From an uncultured Oscillospiraceae bacterium (lineage in GTDB: Bacteria; Bacillota; Clostridia; Oscillospirales; Oscillospiraceae), in contig CANRDC010000006.1 of NCBI GenBank assembly GCA_947629245.1, positions 1 to 62,008 of the forward strand: DNA of 62,008 nucleotides, written 5' to 3'. Positions 8,624-17,794 of this stretch are shown here, piece after piece. Every line of letters begins with the position of its first letter. Within the stretch, counting starts at the first letter, position 1. The notes under the pieces are model-generated. The model did no database searches and was not told where the DNA came from. It saw only the letters and a list, made by a program, of their open reading frames with translations. The translations under genes and the position numbers were made by a program.

Positions 8624-9631
8624 ATGGTGACGCTGCGGATGCTGTCCCAGCGATGCGGCGTATCGGTGGCCGCGGTGTCCAAGGCCCTGAACGGCCAGCA
8701 GGGCATCAGCGCGGAGAAGGCCGCGCTGGTGCGCCGGATGGCGCGGGAGATGGGCTACTGCCCCAACGCCGCCGCCCGGACGCTCAAGACCCATCGGAGC
8801 ATGAACATCGGCATCCTCTTTAAGAATGTGATGGCTCATGAGTATTTCTCCGCGATCCTGGAGGGCATCCGGGAGACGGCGGAGGGGCGCGGCTACGACA
8901 TCACCTTCCTCAGCAACGTCTCCGGGGAGCATGGGTACTATGAGCACGCCATGCGCCGTCAGTGCGACGGGGTCATCATCGTCCAGCCGGGTTACAGCGA
9001 GGCCGACCAGGCCGAGGCGCTGAAGCTGGCCCAGAGCGATCTGCCGGTGGTGGCCATCGACCAGGTGTTCCGGGGCCGCTCCTCGGTCACGGGGGACAAC
9101 GCGGGCGGTCTGGAGGAGGTCGTGGAGTATCTCTGCGGCCTGGGCCACAGGCGTCTGGCCTTCATCCACGGCGAGATGGGGGACGTGACCCGCCAGCGGC
9201 TGGAGGGCTTTACCAGGGCCTGCCGGGACAGGGGGATACCGGTCCCGGAGGAGTACGTCATCCAGAGCCGGTATCAGAACCCGGACGCGGCGGCGCAGGC
9301 CACCCGTCAGCTTCTCCGGTGCGAGACGCTGCCCACCTGCGTGCTCTACCCGGACGACACCTCCTGCCTGGGAGGCATGGCGGAGCTGCAGGCCCACGGC
9401 CTGGCCGTGCCGGAGGATATCAGCTGCTTCGGCTACGACGGCAGCCGCGTCGCCTCCCTGGTCCGCCCCACGCTGGCCACCCACAACCAGAACTGCCGGG
9501 GCATCGGCCAGCAGGCCGTTCTGGAGCTGGTGAGAGCTATGGAGGCCCCGGAGGACTTTTCGCCCAGAACGGTCACCGTCACCGGGACTATCCAGCCGGG
9601 CGGGACGGTGAAGGACCTGACCGGGCGTTGA
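8624..9631 (+). CDS. LacI family transcriptional regulator of the glycan locus
   Basis: A 335-residue DNA-binding regulator. Residues 3-50 form the LacI helix-turn-helix (LSQRCGVSVAAVSKALNG) with the hinge region ending NAAARTLKTHRS; the rest is a periplasmic-binding-protein-like sensor domain (IGILFKNVMAHEYFSAILEG, later CFGYDGSRVASLVRP). It starts at ATG 8624 after GAGAGGTGA. Placed between the divergent GH95 gene and the phosphorylase/transporter genes, it most likely senses a breakdown product and controls both arms. The candidate operators at 8498 and 12623 are consistent with this. The sugar it senses is not known. Confidence 0.92.
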   Translation: MVTLRMLSQRCGVSVAAVSKALNGQQGISAEKAALVRRMAREMGYCPNAAARTLKTHRSMNIGILFKNVMAHEYFSAILEGIRETAEGRGYDITFLSNVSGEHGYYEHAMRRQCDGVIIVQPGYSEADQAEALKLAQSDLPVVAIDQVFRGRSSVTGDNAGGLEEVVEYLCGLGHRRLAFIHGEMGDVTRQRLEGFTRACRDRGIPVPEEYVIQSRYQNPDAAAQATRQLLRCETLPTCVLYPDDTSCLGGMAELQAHGLAVPEDISCFGYDGSRVASLVRPTLATHNQNCRGIGQQAVLELVRAMEAPEDFSPRTVTVTGTIQPGGTVKDLTGR

Positions 9632-9665
9632 GGATCGATATCAGTTTTCCTTAGGGGGAGCGCGT

Positions 9666-12569
9666 ATGTATTTTCAGACGGAACAGGCCAGGACCCAGAC
9701 CCTGACCGCCAAAGAAGTCATAGGGAAGAGCTTCGCGGGGCAGACCGGCGACGCCTCGCTGGACGCGGAATTTCTCTCCGCGGACCGGACAGCCGCGCTG
9801 GGCTTTCTGGGCCTTCCCTATGAAGCGCCCGTCTGCGCGTATCTCATGAACCGACCGGCGACAGCCGCGTACATAGCCCGCTTTGACCGGGACCAGGCCT
9901 TCCGGGTGGAGGGCGAGCGGGTGCTGCACCTGACCGGAGCGGACGAGACGGAGGTACCGGCGGATGTGGCGGCGGAGGTGCTGGACGTATACCGCCGGGT
10001 GCTGGCCAGCCCCGGCCAGCTCAACGACAAGGGCGAGCTGCTGCTGGACCTGAAGGCCTATCCCGTGGGCCTGCACTACCCGGTCAATCTGCTGCTGGGG
10101 GATCGGGCCGGGTATCCATACCCGCTGTGCACCACCCCCAAGAGCGCGCTGGATGGCTTTGGCCGGGGCTCCTTCCGGGCCTCCGGCGGCACCCAGGTGC
10201 TGGCCACCCGCTGCGTGCTCCAGCCGGAGGAGAACGGCGAGCCGGTGAACCGCCAGTTTTACCTGGTCGAGAACGGCGGGCAGATCTTCTGCTCCTTCAA
10301 CGTGCGGGAGAACGTGGCGTCCGCCCACTGCCTGCACGGCCAGAACCGCAGCGTCATCACCTATGAGACGGACTGCGGCCTCGCCATCCGCCGGACGATC
10401 TTTCTGCTGCCCCAGGAGAAGGGCATGCCCACGGCGGTGGAGGCCCAGCGGGTGGAGATCGAAAACCACACGGACCGGGACCGGACGCTGAAGATCGTCA
10501 TGACCGGCATGTTCGGCATCGCCGACCCGTCCACCGTGGCCAACGACGTGGTCTTCGCCAACATCGTGGCCCAGAGCGAGGTCTGGTACCGGGACGGGAA
10601 GCCCGCCGCCATGACCATGCACCACAAGCCCCGGAACTGCCGGGGCGAGAAGCGTTTCGCGGCGCTGCTGTGCCAGGGGGAGGGCTTCGACGAGTTCTGC
10701 ACCAGCCTGCCGGACTTCATCGGCAGAGGCACCCTGGACCGGCCGGAACTGGCCGCCCACCTGCCCAGCCGGTACAGCCGGAAGATGGCGCCGTTTTTCG
10801 CCATGGGCAGGACCTTTTCCGTGAAGGCCGGTCAGACGGCGGTCGTGGACGAGTTCGTGGGCATGCTGGAGACGGAGGGCGACGCGGCGGAGGAATTTGA
10901 CGGGGCGCTGGCCTGTCTGCTGGAAAAGTATGCCGACCCCGCCGCCTTGGCGGAGACGCTGCGGGGCGTCGTGGAGTTCTGGGACCGGTATGGGGCCTAC
11001 CTGGAGCCGGAGACGGGGGATGGGCGGCTGGATGTGTACGTGCGGCGGAACCTGCCCTTCCAGGTGCTGTATCAGACCTATGTGTCCAGGGCCTTCGCCT
11101 GGACCCAGAAGTCCTACCGGGAGACGGGCTTCCGGGAGATCCAGGACATCTACGCGTCCATGTACTACCTGTGCGCCAGCGGCAAGAGCGCTCTGGTCAA
11201 GGAGCTCATCGGCACATGGGTGCAAAACGTGTTCGCCATGGGCTACGCCTACCACAACTTCACCTTCCGGGGCAAGGAGCCGGGGGACTGCTCGGACGAC
11301 CAGCTGTGGCTGGTCCAGGCGGTGTACCGGTACGTGACGCTGACGGGAGACTACGGCTTTTTGCGGGAAAAGTTCCCCGTGGCGGGGACGGATACGGTCC
11401 GGCCTTTGTGGGACACCGTCATGGCCATATTGGAATACAGCGGCGATATCTCCGTGGGGGCCCACGGTCTGCCGCTGCTGGACAAGGCGGACTGGAACGA
11501 CACCCTGCGGCTGGACCGGGAGGTGCTGGACGGGCCGGAGAAGGAGCGGCGCTATCGCCGCCAGCTGGAGGAAAAGGGCCAGCGCTGGGGCGCTGCCTGG
11601 GACAATACCCTGTCCGAGAGCGTGATGAACGCCTGCCTTTTGAAGATCGCCGCCGACGAGGCGGCGGAGATGGCCGGGCATATCGGCCGGGAGGCCGACG
11701 GGGAAAGGGCGGCGGCCCTGGCGTCGCGGGTGGCGGAGAGCATGCGGCAAAACGCCTGGAAAAACGGCTATTACGCCCGCTGCCTCATCAACGACGGTCG
11801 GCCCTATACATACCTGGGCGCGCCCGGCGACGGGCTCAGCCTGGACCCGGACGTGGACGGCAGCTACTACCTCAACTCCTACAGCTGGGCCATCCTGGCG
11901 AGGGCGGCCACGGAGGAGCAGATCGGCTCCATGCTGGACGCGGTGGAGAAGTACCTCAAGACCGACGCGGGACTGAAGCTGTGCACGCTGGTCAACTACG
12001 ACCTGCTGGGGGTCGACACCGGTACGGCGCTGTACTTCCCCGGCGACCGGGAAAACGGCGGCGTATTCAAGCACGCGGCCATGATGGCCACGGTGGCGTC
12101 CCTGCAGGCGGCCAAGACCGTGAAGGACCCGGGTCTGGCCCGGCGGCTGGCGGAGCTGGCGTTTTTCATGATCGGACGCACAGTCCCCTACAGGACGCTG
12201 GACGATCCGTTCGTCCTGAAGGGGAATCCCCGCTTCTGCACCCAGTACAACAACAGCGAGACCGGGGAGAACATCGGCCCCATGCTGTCCGGCACCGCCT
12301 CCTGGCTGAGCCTGGCGGTATATGAATTTTTGGGCGTGGATGTGCGCAGGGATACCCTCCGCTTCGCGCCGGTGCTGCCGGAGGGCCGGGAGCGGATGGC
12401 CTATACGCTGCGTCTGCCGGACGGGACGGTCCGGGTGGAGATCGAGGGGAGCCGGGATAGCTTCCGGGCGGGCCCGGAGAGCGTCTATACCCTGGACGGA
12501 GAGAGTGTGGGCCAGCAGATCCCCCGGCCCGCGGACGGCGGCGAACACTTGGTGAAGATCATCCTGTGA
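9666..12569 (+). CDS. GH94-like carbohydrate phosphorylase
   Basis: A 967-residue cytoplasmic protein of the GH94 (former glycosyltransferase 36) superfamily. GH94 enzymes split beta-glucosidic bonds in cellobiose, longer cellodextrins or chitobiose with phosphate, giving a sugar 1-phosphate. The N-terminal ~400 residues fit the beta-sandwich region; the (alpha/alpha)6 barrel carries SDDQLWLVQAVYRYVTLTGD and the KADWNDTLR block, in which the second Asp (about D612) aligns with the catalytic acid of the family. The C-terminal part has YNNSETGENIGP and a final beta-sheet domain. It is longer and more divergent than classic cellobiose phosphorylase, so the exact substrate is open. It lies 34 bases after the regulator gene. 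Confidence 0.8.
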   Translation: MYFQTEQARTQTLTAKEVIGKSFAGQTGDASLDAEFLSADRTAALGFLGLPYEAPVCAYLMNRPATAAYIARFDRDQAFRVEGERVLHLTGADETEVPADVAAEVLDVYRRVLASPGQLNDKGELLLDLKAYPVGLHYPVNLLLGDRAGYPYPLCTTPKSALDGFGRGSFRASGGTQVLATRCVLQPEENGEPVNRQFYLVENGGQIFCSFNVRENVASAHCLHGQNRSVITYETDCGLAIRRTIFLLPQEKGMPTAVEAQRVEIENHTDRDRTLKIVMTGMFGIADPSTVANDVVFANIVAQSEVWYRDGKPAAMTMHHKPRNCRGEKRFAALLCQGEGFDEFCTSLPDFIGRGTLDRPELAAHLPSRYSRKMAPFFAMGRTFSVKAGQTAVVDEFVGMLETEGDAAEEFDGALACLLEKYADPAALAETLRGVVEFWDRYGAYLEPETGDGRLDVYVRRNLPFQVLYQTYVSRAFAWTQKSYRETGFREIQDIYASMYYLCASGKSALVKELIGTWVQNVFAMGYAYHNFTFRGKEPGDCSDDQLWLVQAVYRYVTLTGDYGFLREKFPVAGTDTVRPLWDTVMAILEYSGDISVGAHGLPLLDKADWNDTLRLDREVLDGPEKERRYRRQLEEKGQRWGAAWDNTLSESVMNACLLKIAADEAAEMAGHIGREADGERAAALASRVAESMRQNAWKNGYYARCLINDGRPYTYLGAPGDGLSLDPDVDGSYYLNSYSWAILARAATEEQIGSMLDAVEKYLKTDAGLKLCTLVNYDLLGVDTGTALYFPGDRENGGVFKHAAMMATVASLQAAKTVKDPGLARRLAELAFFMIGRTVPYRTLDDPFVLKGNPRFCTQYNNSETGENIGPMLSGTASWLSLAVYEFLGVDVRRDTLRFAPVLPEGRERMAYTLRLPDGTVRVEIEGSRDSFRAGPESVYTLDGESVGQQIPRPADGGEHLVKIIL

Positions 12570-12622
12570 CCGCGGGCGCGCCCGGAGCGGGGAGGGCCTG
12601 ACGGCATAATAGAATAGAATCA

Positions 12623-12671
12623 TTTTGCACAATGCCCCGGGGCATTGTCTGTACGGCTGACGCCGTACAGA
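12623..12671. promoter_or_regulatory. Operator-like site and two abutting palindromes before the sugar importer
   Basis: TTTTGCACAAT (12623-12633) repeats the site at 8498. It overlaps a perfect 20-base palindrome, ACAATGCCCC followed by its complement (12629-12648), which is followed directly by TCTGTACGGC-TGAC-GCCGTACAGA (12648-12671). The pair lies 54 bases after the phosphorylase stop and 87 bases before the permease start. It could be an operator with an mRNA-stabilising or terminating stem between the enzyme gene and the transporter genes. Confidence 0.5.
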
Positions 12672-12758
12672 ATGAGCCCTCGGGTCTGTGACGTGCCGGT
12701 TCGGCGGCCGGCCGGGAGAGGAGACGGAAACCGCCAATCTTCATTTGGAGGGATGCTT

Positions 12759-14201
12759 ATGCCAGAAGCAAAGACAAAGACCAGACCGGACGGGCTGTAC
12801 ATACTGCATCGGGTCGCGATCCTGTTTGCCTGCGCCGCCGTGTTCTATCCCGGCTTCAATCCGGGGCGGATCACGACGGAGATCAGCCGGTACACCTCGC
12901 TTTTGACCTCGTGCCTGTCCTATGAGTCCCTGGTGGGGAATCTGGGCCGGGTGCTGACGAAGGGCATCGTCCAGCGGAGCACCTTTGTGCTGCTCATGTG
13001 CGCCAGCGTGGTGATCCTGATCGGGATCATCCTGGCGGCGGTGGGAGGCTGTATGTCCGTGGGCAACGGCCTGATGCGCCGCAAGGGCCTGCGCTATCCC
13101 GTCATCGGCTCGGTCCTCATGGGCGTGGGACTGGTTGGGATCTATGTGGCCTACACCCAGATCGTGGCGGCCGACTCCAAACGGGTCCCGCCCAACATCT
13201 CCGGCGGGTTTTACCTCTTCATCGTCCTGGCGGCGGTCATCCTTCTGACCAGCGCGGCGCTGCTGCTGCGCAAAAAGGACGAGGCGCTGGAGGAGAAGAT
13301 GGGGATGAAGGAGGAATACCATCTGTTCCTGCTGTTCCTGCCGTTTCTGGCGCTGGCGTTCGTGTTCTCCTATCTGCCCCTGTGGGGCTGGCGCTACGCC
13401 TTCTTCGACTACACCGCCGGAGGCACCCTGAGCGCGGACAACTTCGTGGGCTTCAAGTGGTTCACCTATCTGTTCCAGAACGCGGCCACCCGCAAGGACC
13501 TGTTCCGGGTGCTGCGCAACACCCTGGCCATGAGCAGCCTGGGCATCCTCACCAGCTGGCTGCCCATGCTCTTCGCCATTCTGCTGACCCAGGTGAACAG
13601 CAAGCGCTTCCGGCGCATCGTGCAGACCTTCACCACCGTGCCCAACTTCCTGGGCTGGGTCATCGTCTACGCCGTCGCCCTGGCGATCTTCTCCACCGAC
13701 GGCTTCATCAACAGCTTCCTCAAAAACTTCCTGCACGTCCAGGCCAACACCAACTACCTCATGAGCAGCAGCCATATGTGGATCAAGATGCTGCTGTGGG
13801 GACTGTGGAAGGGCCTGGGCTGGAGCGCCATCATCTATATCTCCTCCATCTCCGGCATCGACCCGGCGCTGTATGAGGCGGCCACCATGGACGGCGCGGG
13901 CCGGTTCCGGAAGATCTGGAACGTGACCATCCCCCAGCTGATGCCCACGTTCTTCGTGCTGCTGCTGATGAGCATCGCGGGCATTTTGTCCAACGGCCTG
14001 GACCAGTACCTGGTGTTCTCCAACGCCATCAACCAGAACGCCATCGAGGTGCTGGACCTGTATGTGTACAACCTGGGCATCGGCAGCGGCCAGATCCCCA
14101 TGTCCACCGTCATCGGCATGGCCAAGTCCATCATCAGCGTGGTCCTGCTCTTCGGCGCCAACCAGGCCTCCAAGGCCCTGCGCGGCGAGAGCATCATTTA
14201 A
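12759..14201 (+). CDS. Sugar ABC transporter permease (LplB type) with extra N-terminal membrane region
   Basis: A 480-residue permease of the LplB/YtcO class that forms half of the importer channel. The conserved permease part is the C-terminal ~295 residues, with the EAA loop EAATMDGAGRFRKIWNVTIP. The first ~180 residues are unusual: about four further hydrophobic helices (for example VVILIGIILAAVGG and GSVLMGVGLVGIYVAYT) and a charged KKDEALEEK linker. Classic LplB proteins are near 300 residues. Start 12759 was preferred over ATG 12753 because the GGAGGG site ends at 12752, leaving a normal 6-base gap. No ATPase gene is nearby, so a shared MsmX-type ATPase is expected. Confidence 0.9.
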   Translation: MPEAKTKTRPDGLYILHRVAILFACAAVFYPGFNPGRITTEISRYTSLLTSCLSYESLVGNLGRVLTKGIVQRSTFVLLMCASVVILIGIILAAVGGCMSVGNGLMRRKGLRYPVIGSVLMGVGLVGIYVAYTQIVAADSKRVPPNISGGFYLFIVLAAVILLTSAALLLRKKDEALEEKMGMKEEYHLFLLFLPFLALAFVFSYLPLWGWRYAFFDYTAGGTLSADNFVGFKWFTYLFQNAATRKDLFRVLRNTLAMSSLGILTSWLPMLFAILLTQVNSKRFRRIVQTFTTVPNFLGWVIVYAVALAIFSTDGFINSFLKNFLHVQANTNYLMSSSHMWIKMLLWGLWKGLGWSAIIYISSISGIDPALYEAATMDGAGRFRKIWNVTIPQLMPTFFVLLLMSIAGILSNGLDQYLVFSNAINQNAIEVLDLYVYNLGIGSGQIPMSTVIGMAKSIISVVLLFGANQASKALRGESII

Positions 14202-14213
14202 GGAGGTGCCGGT

Positions 14214-15152
14214 ATGAGCGAAAACGAGAAGAAGATCAAAAAAGTGCGCCACACGGCCTCCGGCCCCCGGTATAAGTCCTCCGTGGGCGACAAGGTGTTC
14301 ATGACGGTGAACATCACGTTTTTCGTGGTATTCACGTTCCTGTGCATATTCCCGTTCTACTACCTGTTCATCAACACCATCTCCGACAACGACCTGGTGA
14401 ACCGGGGCGTCATCACCCTGCTGCCCAAGGGCATCCACATCAAGAACTATCTGGCCCTGCAAAACGTGTCGGACTTCGGAAACTCCATCCTGGTCACCGT
14501 CTCCCGCACCATCCTGGGCACGGCGCTGATGGTGCTGGCCTCCGGCTTCGCGGGCTACCTGACCACCAAGCGGAAGATGTGGCACCGGAGCATGTGGTAC
14601 CGGTTTTTGGTCATCACCATGTACTTCAACGCCGGTCTGGTCCCCTGGTATCTGAACATGCTGGGCCTGGGTCTGACCAACAACTACTGGGGCTATATCA
14701 TCCCCGGCATCGTGGCGCCGTACAACATCATCCTGGTCAAGACGTACATCGAATCCATCCCGGCGGAGCTGGAGGAGAGCGCCACCATCGACGGCGCCAG
14801 CAACATGCAGGTGTTCACCAGGATCATCCTGCCGCTGTCCAAGCCGATTTTGGCCACCATCGCGGTGTTCGGCGCGGTGGGCAACTGGAACTCCTTCCAG
14901 GACTCGCTGATCCTGATGGCCAACTCCCCGAATCTGTACACCCTGCAGCACCGGCTGTACGTGTACCTGAACAGCTCCTCCAACCTGGCGAACGTGATGC
15001 AGTCCGGCGGCCAGGTCACGGCGGCCATGCTGAACACCAAGGTCATCCAGTACACCATCTCCATGGTGACGATCATCCCCATCATGCTGGTCTATCCCTT
15101 CATGCAGCGCTACTTTGAAGAGGGCATCATGCTCGGCGCGGTGAAGGGTTGA
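14214..15152 (+). CDS. Sugar ABC transporter permease (LplC type)
   Basis: A 312-residue permease of the LplC/YtcP/YesQ class, the second half of the import channel. It has six membrane segments, the EAA-like loop ESATIDGASNMQVFTRIILP, and the family's C terminus MQRYFEEGIMLGAVKG. The start has a textbook AAGGAGG nine bases upstream, and the gene follows the first permease by 12 bases, so both are translated from one message. This subfamily transports larger oligosaccharides or uronic acid sugars in Firmicutes. Confidence 0.94.
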   Translation: MSENEKKIKKVRHTASGPRYKSSVGDKVFMTVNITFFVVFTFLCIFPFYYLFINTISDNDLVNRGVITLLPKGIHIKNYLALQNVSDFGNSILVTVSRTILGTALMVLASGFAGYLTTKRKMWHRSMWYRFLVITMYFNAGLVPWYLNMLGLGLTNNYWGYIIPGIVAPYNIILVKTYIESIPAELEESATIDGASNMQVFTRIILPLSKPILATIAVFGAVGNWNSFQDSLILMANSPNLYTLQHRLYVYLNSSSNLANVMQSGGQVTAAMLNTKVIQYTISMVTIIPIMLVYPFMQRYFEEGIMLGAVKG

Positions 15153-15185
15153 TTGGAAAAATATTTTTGTGAAAGGAAGGAACGT

Positions 15186-16928
15186 ATGAAAAAGTACACC
15201 AAGAAGACCCTCGCGATGCTGCTCACCCTGGTCATGACGGTCAGTCTGCTGGCCGGTATGGGCGGCAGCGCCCTCGCCGCCGACGACGAGGTGACCACCC
15301 TGACGGTCTACAGCCAGCTGGCCAACTTCTCCGGCACCCAGGGAGGCTGGAGCTCCGTGCTGCTGAAGGACAAGTTCGGCATCGAGCTGGTGATCGTGCC
15401 CGAGACCGACGGCACCTATGAGACCCGTATGGAGAACGGCGATCTGGGCGACATCGTGGTCTGGGGCTCCAACGACACCAACTACCAGAACGCGGTGGAT
15501 CAGGGCCTGCTGTATGACTGGGAGGAAGATGACCTTCTCAACGAGTACGGCCCCTACATCGCGGAGACCTTCGGCGACGCGCTGGACGCCAACCGGGAGA
15601 TCAACAGCGACGGGCTGCTGCACGGCTTCGGCCACAACCTGGCCCTGTCCACCGACAACCACGAGAACTTCTTCTACACCTGGGATATCCGTTGGGACCT
15701 GTATAAGGAGCTGGGCTATCCCGAGGTCAAGACCCTGGACGACCTGGTGGAGGTCTTTGCTCAGATGAAGGAGCTGGCTCCCACCGACGACAACGGCAAC
15801 CCCACCTACGCGGCCAGCCCCTGGCCCGACTGGGACGGCGACATGGTCATGTATGTGAAGAGCACCGCTCAGAACATCACCGGCTATGACGAGATGGGCC
15901 TGGGCCTGTACGACTCCGAGACCGGCGAGTATCACGGCGTGCTGGAGGAGAACGGCCCCTACATGCAGGCGCTGAAGTTCTATAACAAGCTCTATCAGCG
16001 CGGTCTGCTGGACCCCGACTCCATGACCCAGAACTACAGCCAGATGCAGGCCAAGGTCACCAGCGGCGGCGTGTTCTTCTCCATCTTCGACTATGCCGGT
16101 TCCACCCTGTTCAACACCGACAAGCACCTGGAAGAGGGCAAGTACATGACCAGCCTGCAGCCCACCGAGACCAACAACATCGCCTACGGTCTGAGCCTGG
16201 CCGGCGGCATCCGCGTCTGGTCCATCGGCAACTACACCGACTATCCCGAGAAGTGCATGGAGTTCATCAACTGGATGGCCACCCCCGAGGGAGCCATGAC
16301 CGGCTGGTACGGCCCCAAGGGCCTGATGTGGGACTATGACGAAGAGGGCCACACCTACTTCACCGAGCTGGGCCTGAAGTGCCACAACGATCCCACCACC
16401 GACCTGACCGGCGTGGAGTGGACCAGCCCCGACACCGGCAAGACCTATACTCTGGACGGCACCTTCAACGACGGCATGATCCAGATCAACAACACCACCT
16501 GGTCCCAGTCCGCCGAGAACCCCGACTCCATTGAGGGCGAGACCTTCCACTATTCCTCCTGGGACAGCATGAAGGGCGAGGCCAAGAACGAGGCCGAGCA
16601 GGATTGGCGTGACCACAACGGCGGCGTGCGCACCAACCAGGAGTATCTGGAGCAGCAGAGCTACAGCATCATCCCCGGCGTGAACTACTCCGCCAGCACC
16701 CGCTCCACGGAGCTTGAGCTGACCTGGTCCCAGGTGACCACCGCTGTGAAGCAGGGCTCCTGGAACGCCATCTATGCCGAGAGCGACGAGGAGTTCGACC
16801 AGATCGTGGCCGACATGGTCGAGCAGTGCGAGGCTTACGGCTATGCCGACTGCCTGGCCTGGGGCGAGAACGAGGCCGCGCTGAAGTATCAGCTGCAGGT
16901 CGACGCCGGTCTGAGCCCCGCCAAGTAA
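15186..16928 (+). CDS. Extracellular solute-binding protein of the sugar importer
   Basis: A 580-residue LplA/YesO-type receptor that would catch oligosaccharides outside the cell and hand them to the two permeases. The signal peptide (MKKYTKKTLAMLLTLVMTV, then SLLAGMGGSALAA-DD) ends in an AxA site but has no cysteine, so it is not a lipoprotein by sequence. That is unusual for a Gram-positive binding protein. The mature part begins with TLTVYSQLANFSGTQGGW and ends KYQLQVDAGLSPAK. Start 15186 follows GGAAGGA. Codon use is strongly biased to C-ending codons, suggesting high expression. A terminator-like stem follows. Confidence 0.92.
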   Translation: MKKYTKKTLAMLLTLVMTVSLLAGMGGSALAADDEVTTLTVYSQLANFSGTQGGWSSVLLKDKFGIELVIVPETDGTYETRMENGDLGDIVVWGSNDTNYQNAVDQGLLYDWEEDDLLNEYGPYIAETFGDALDANREINSDGLLHGFGHNLALSTDNHENFFYTWDIRWDLYKELGYPEVKTLDDLVEVFAQMKELAPTDDNGNPTYAASPWPDWDGDMVMYVKSTAQNITGYDEMGLGLYDSETGEYHGVLEENGPYMQALKFYNKLYQRGLLDPDSMTQNYSQMQAKVTSGGVFFSIFDYAGSTLFNTDKHLEEGKYMTSLQPTETNNIAYGLSLAGGIRVWSIGNYTDYPEKCMEFINWMATPEGAMTGWYGPKGLMWDYDEEGHTYFTELGLKCHNDPTTDLTGVEWTSPDTGKTYTLDGTFNDGMIQINNTTWSQSAENPDSIEGETFHYSSWDSMKGEAKNEAEQDWRDHNGGVRTNQEYLEQQSYSIIPGVNYSASTRSTELELTWSQVTTAVKQGSWNAIYAESDEEFDQIVADMVEQCEAYGYADCLAWGENEAALKYQLQVDAGLSPAK

Positions 16929-16963
16929 GCGGGCCTTAGCGCCGAGAGCAAAACCTTTTCCCG

Positions 16964-17010
16964 CGGGGAGCGGAGCCAACCGTTGACCCGGCTCCGCTTC
17001 CCGTTCTTCT
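16964..17010 (+). terminator. Hairpin with T-rich tail after the binding protein gene
   Basis: CGGGGAGCGGAGCC (16964-16977) pairs with GGCTCCGCTTCCCG (16990-17003) and is followed by TTCTTCT. It lies inside the transporter operon, where a partial terminator would keep binding-protein mRNA in excess over downstream genes. Confidence 0.55.
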
Positions 17011-17044
17011 ATCCCGGACACTGTCTGCGTCGAAAGGAGCGCCC

Positions 17045-17707
17045 ATGAAGCTGAGAGTGGATTCCCCCGTCATCCAGACCGGTATCCGGCTGGTGGACCT
17101 GCTGATCTTGAATCTGCTGTGGGCCGTCGGGTGTATCCCGGTGGTCACCGCGGGCGCGTCCACCATCGCGGCCTTCACCGTCACGCTGAAAATGGCGGAG
17201 AAGCGGGAGTCGTCCGGGGTCTTTGCCGCCTTCTGGACGGCGTATGGTAAAAATCTGAAGCACGGCGTCCCCCTGACGCTGTTCTTCGCCGTGGTAGTCT
17301 ACGGCATATGGCTGGACTGGCAGCTTTTTGAGAACCTGGAAGGAAACACGGTGGGCTTTCTCATCGTGGGGGTCCTGGCCGGTTTTTTCCTGCTGGTCCA
17401 TTATCTCTACGTGTTCCCCCTGGAGGCCCGGTACGCCAACACCATGTGGAGGAGCCTGGCCAATTCCCGGCGCATCTTCATGCGCTTTTTTGTCCGCACC
17501 CTGGGGCTGATCGGCATCCTGGTCATCCAGGTGCTGCTCTTCACCCAGATCAGCTATCTGCTGCTGTACATCGGCATTTTTTGTCTGCCGATCCTGATGA
17601 TCTATACCACCAGCCAGATCGTCATGCCCATCTTCCGGCAGATCGAAAAGGACGGCGCCGCCAGCGACGGTTTCTCCATCGACCGGGAGGGCTATTCCAT
17701 CCACTGA
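17045..17707 (+). CDS. DUF624 (YesL-like) membrane protein
   Basis: A 220-residue membrane protein with about five hydrophobic segments (LLILNLLWAVGCIPVVTAGAS at the start, then FLIVGVLAGFFLLVHYLY, and YLLLYIGIFCLPILMIY). The N-terminal helix followed by GCIPVVTAG is the hallmark of DUF624/YesL. Such proteins are nearly always coded beside LplB/LplC-type polysaccharide importers, as here. Their biochemical role is not established; an accessory part of the importer is the usual guess. AAAGGAG precedes the ATG. Confidence 0.88.
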   Translation: MKLRVDSPVIQTGIRLVDLLILNLLWAVGCIPVVTAGASTIAAFTVTLKMAEKRESSGVFAAFWTAYGKNLKHGVPLTLFFAVVVYGIWLDWQLFENLEGNTVGFLIVGVLAGFFLLVHYLYVFPLEARYANTMWRSLANSRRIFMRFFVRTLGLIGILVIQVLLFTQISYLLLYIGIFCLPILMIYTTSQIVMPIFRQIEKDGAASDGFSIDREGYSIH

Positions 17708-17719
17708 AATAAAATATAC

Positions 17720-17756
17720 GGCGGGGTCTTCCCGCCTGGAAAATATATGCTATAAT
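17720..17756 (+). promoter_or_regulatory. Small hairpin and extended -10 promoter before the alpha-xylosidase gene
   Basis: GGCGGG-GTCTT-CCCGCC (17720-17736) may end the upstream transcript. TGCTATAAT (17748-17756) is an extended -10 element; no clear -35 is seen, as is usual for extended -10 promoters. The GH31 start is 38 bases downstream. Confidence 0.5.
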
Positions 17757-17794
17757 CATCCTCACTACGATTCAGACAACAGGAGGGACGTTCC

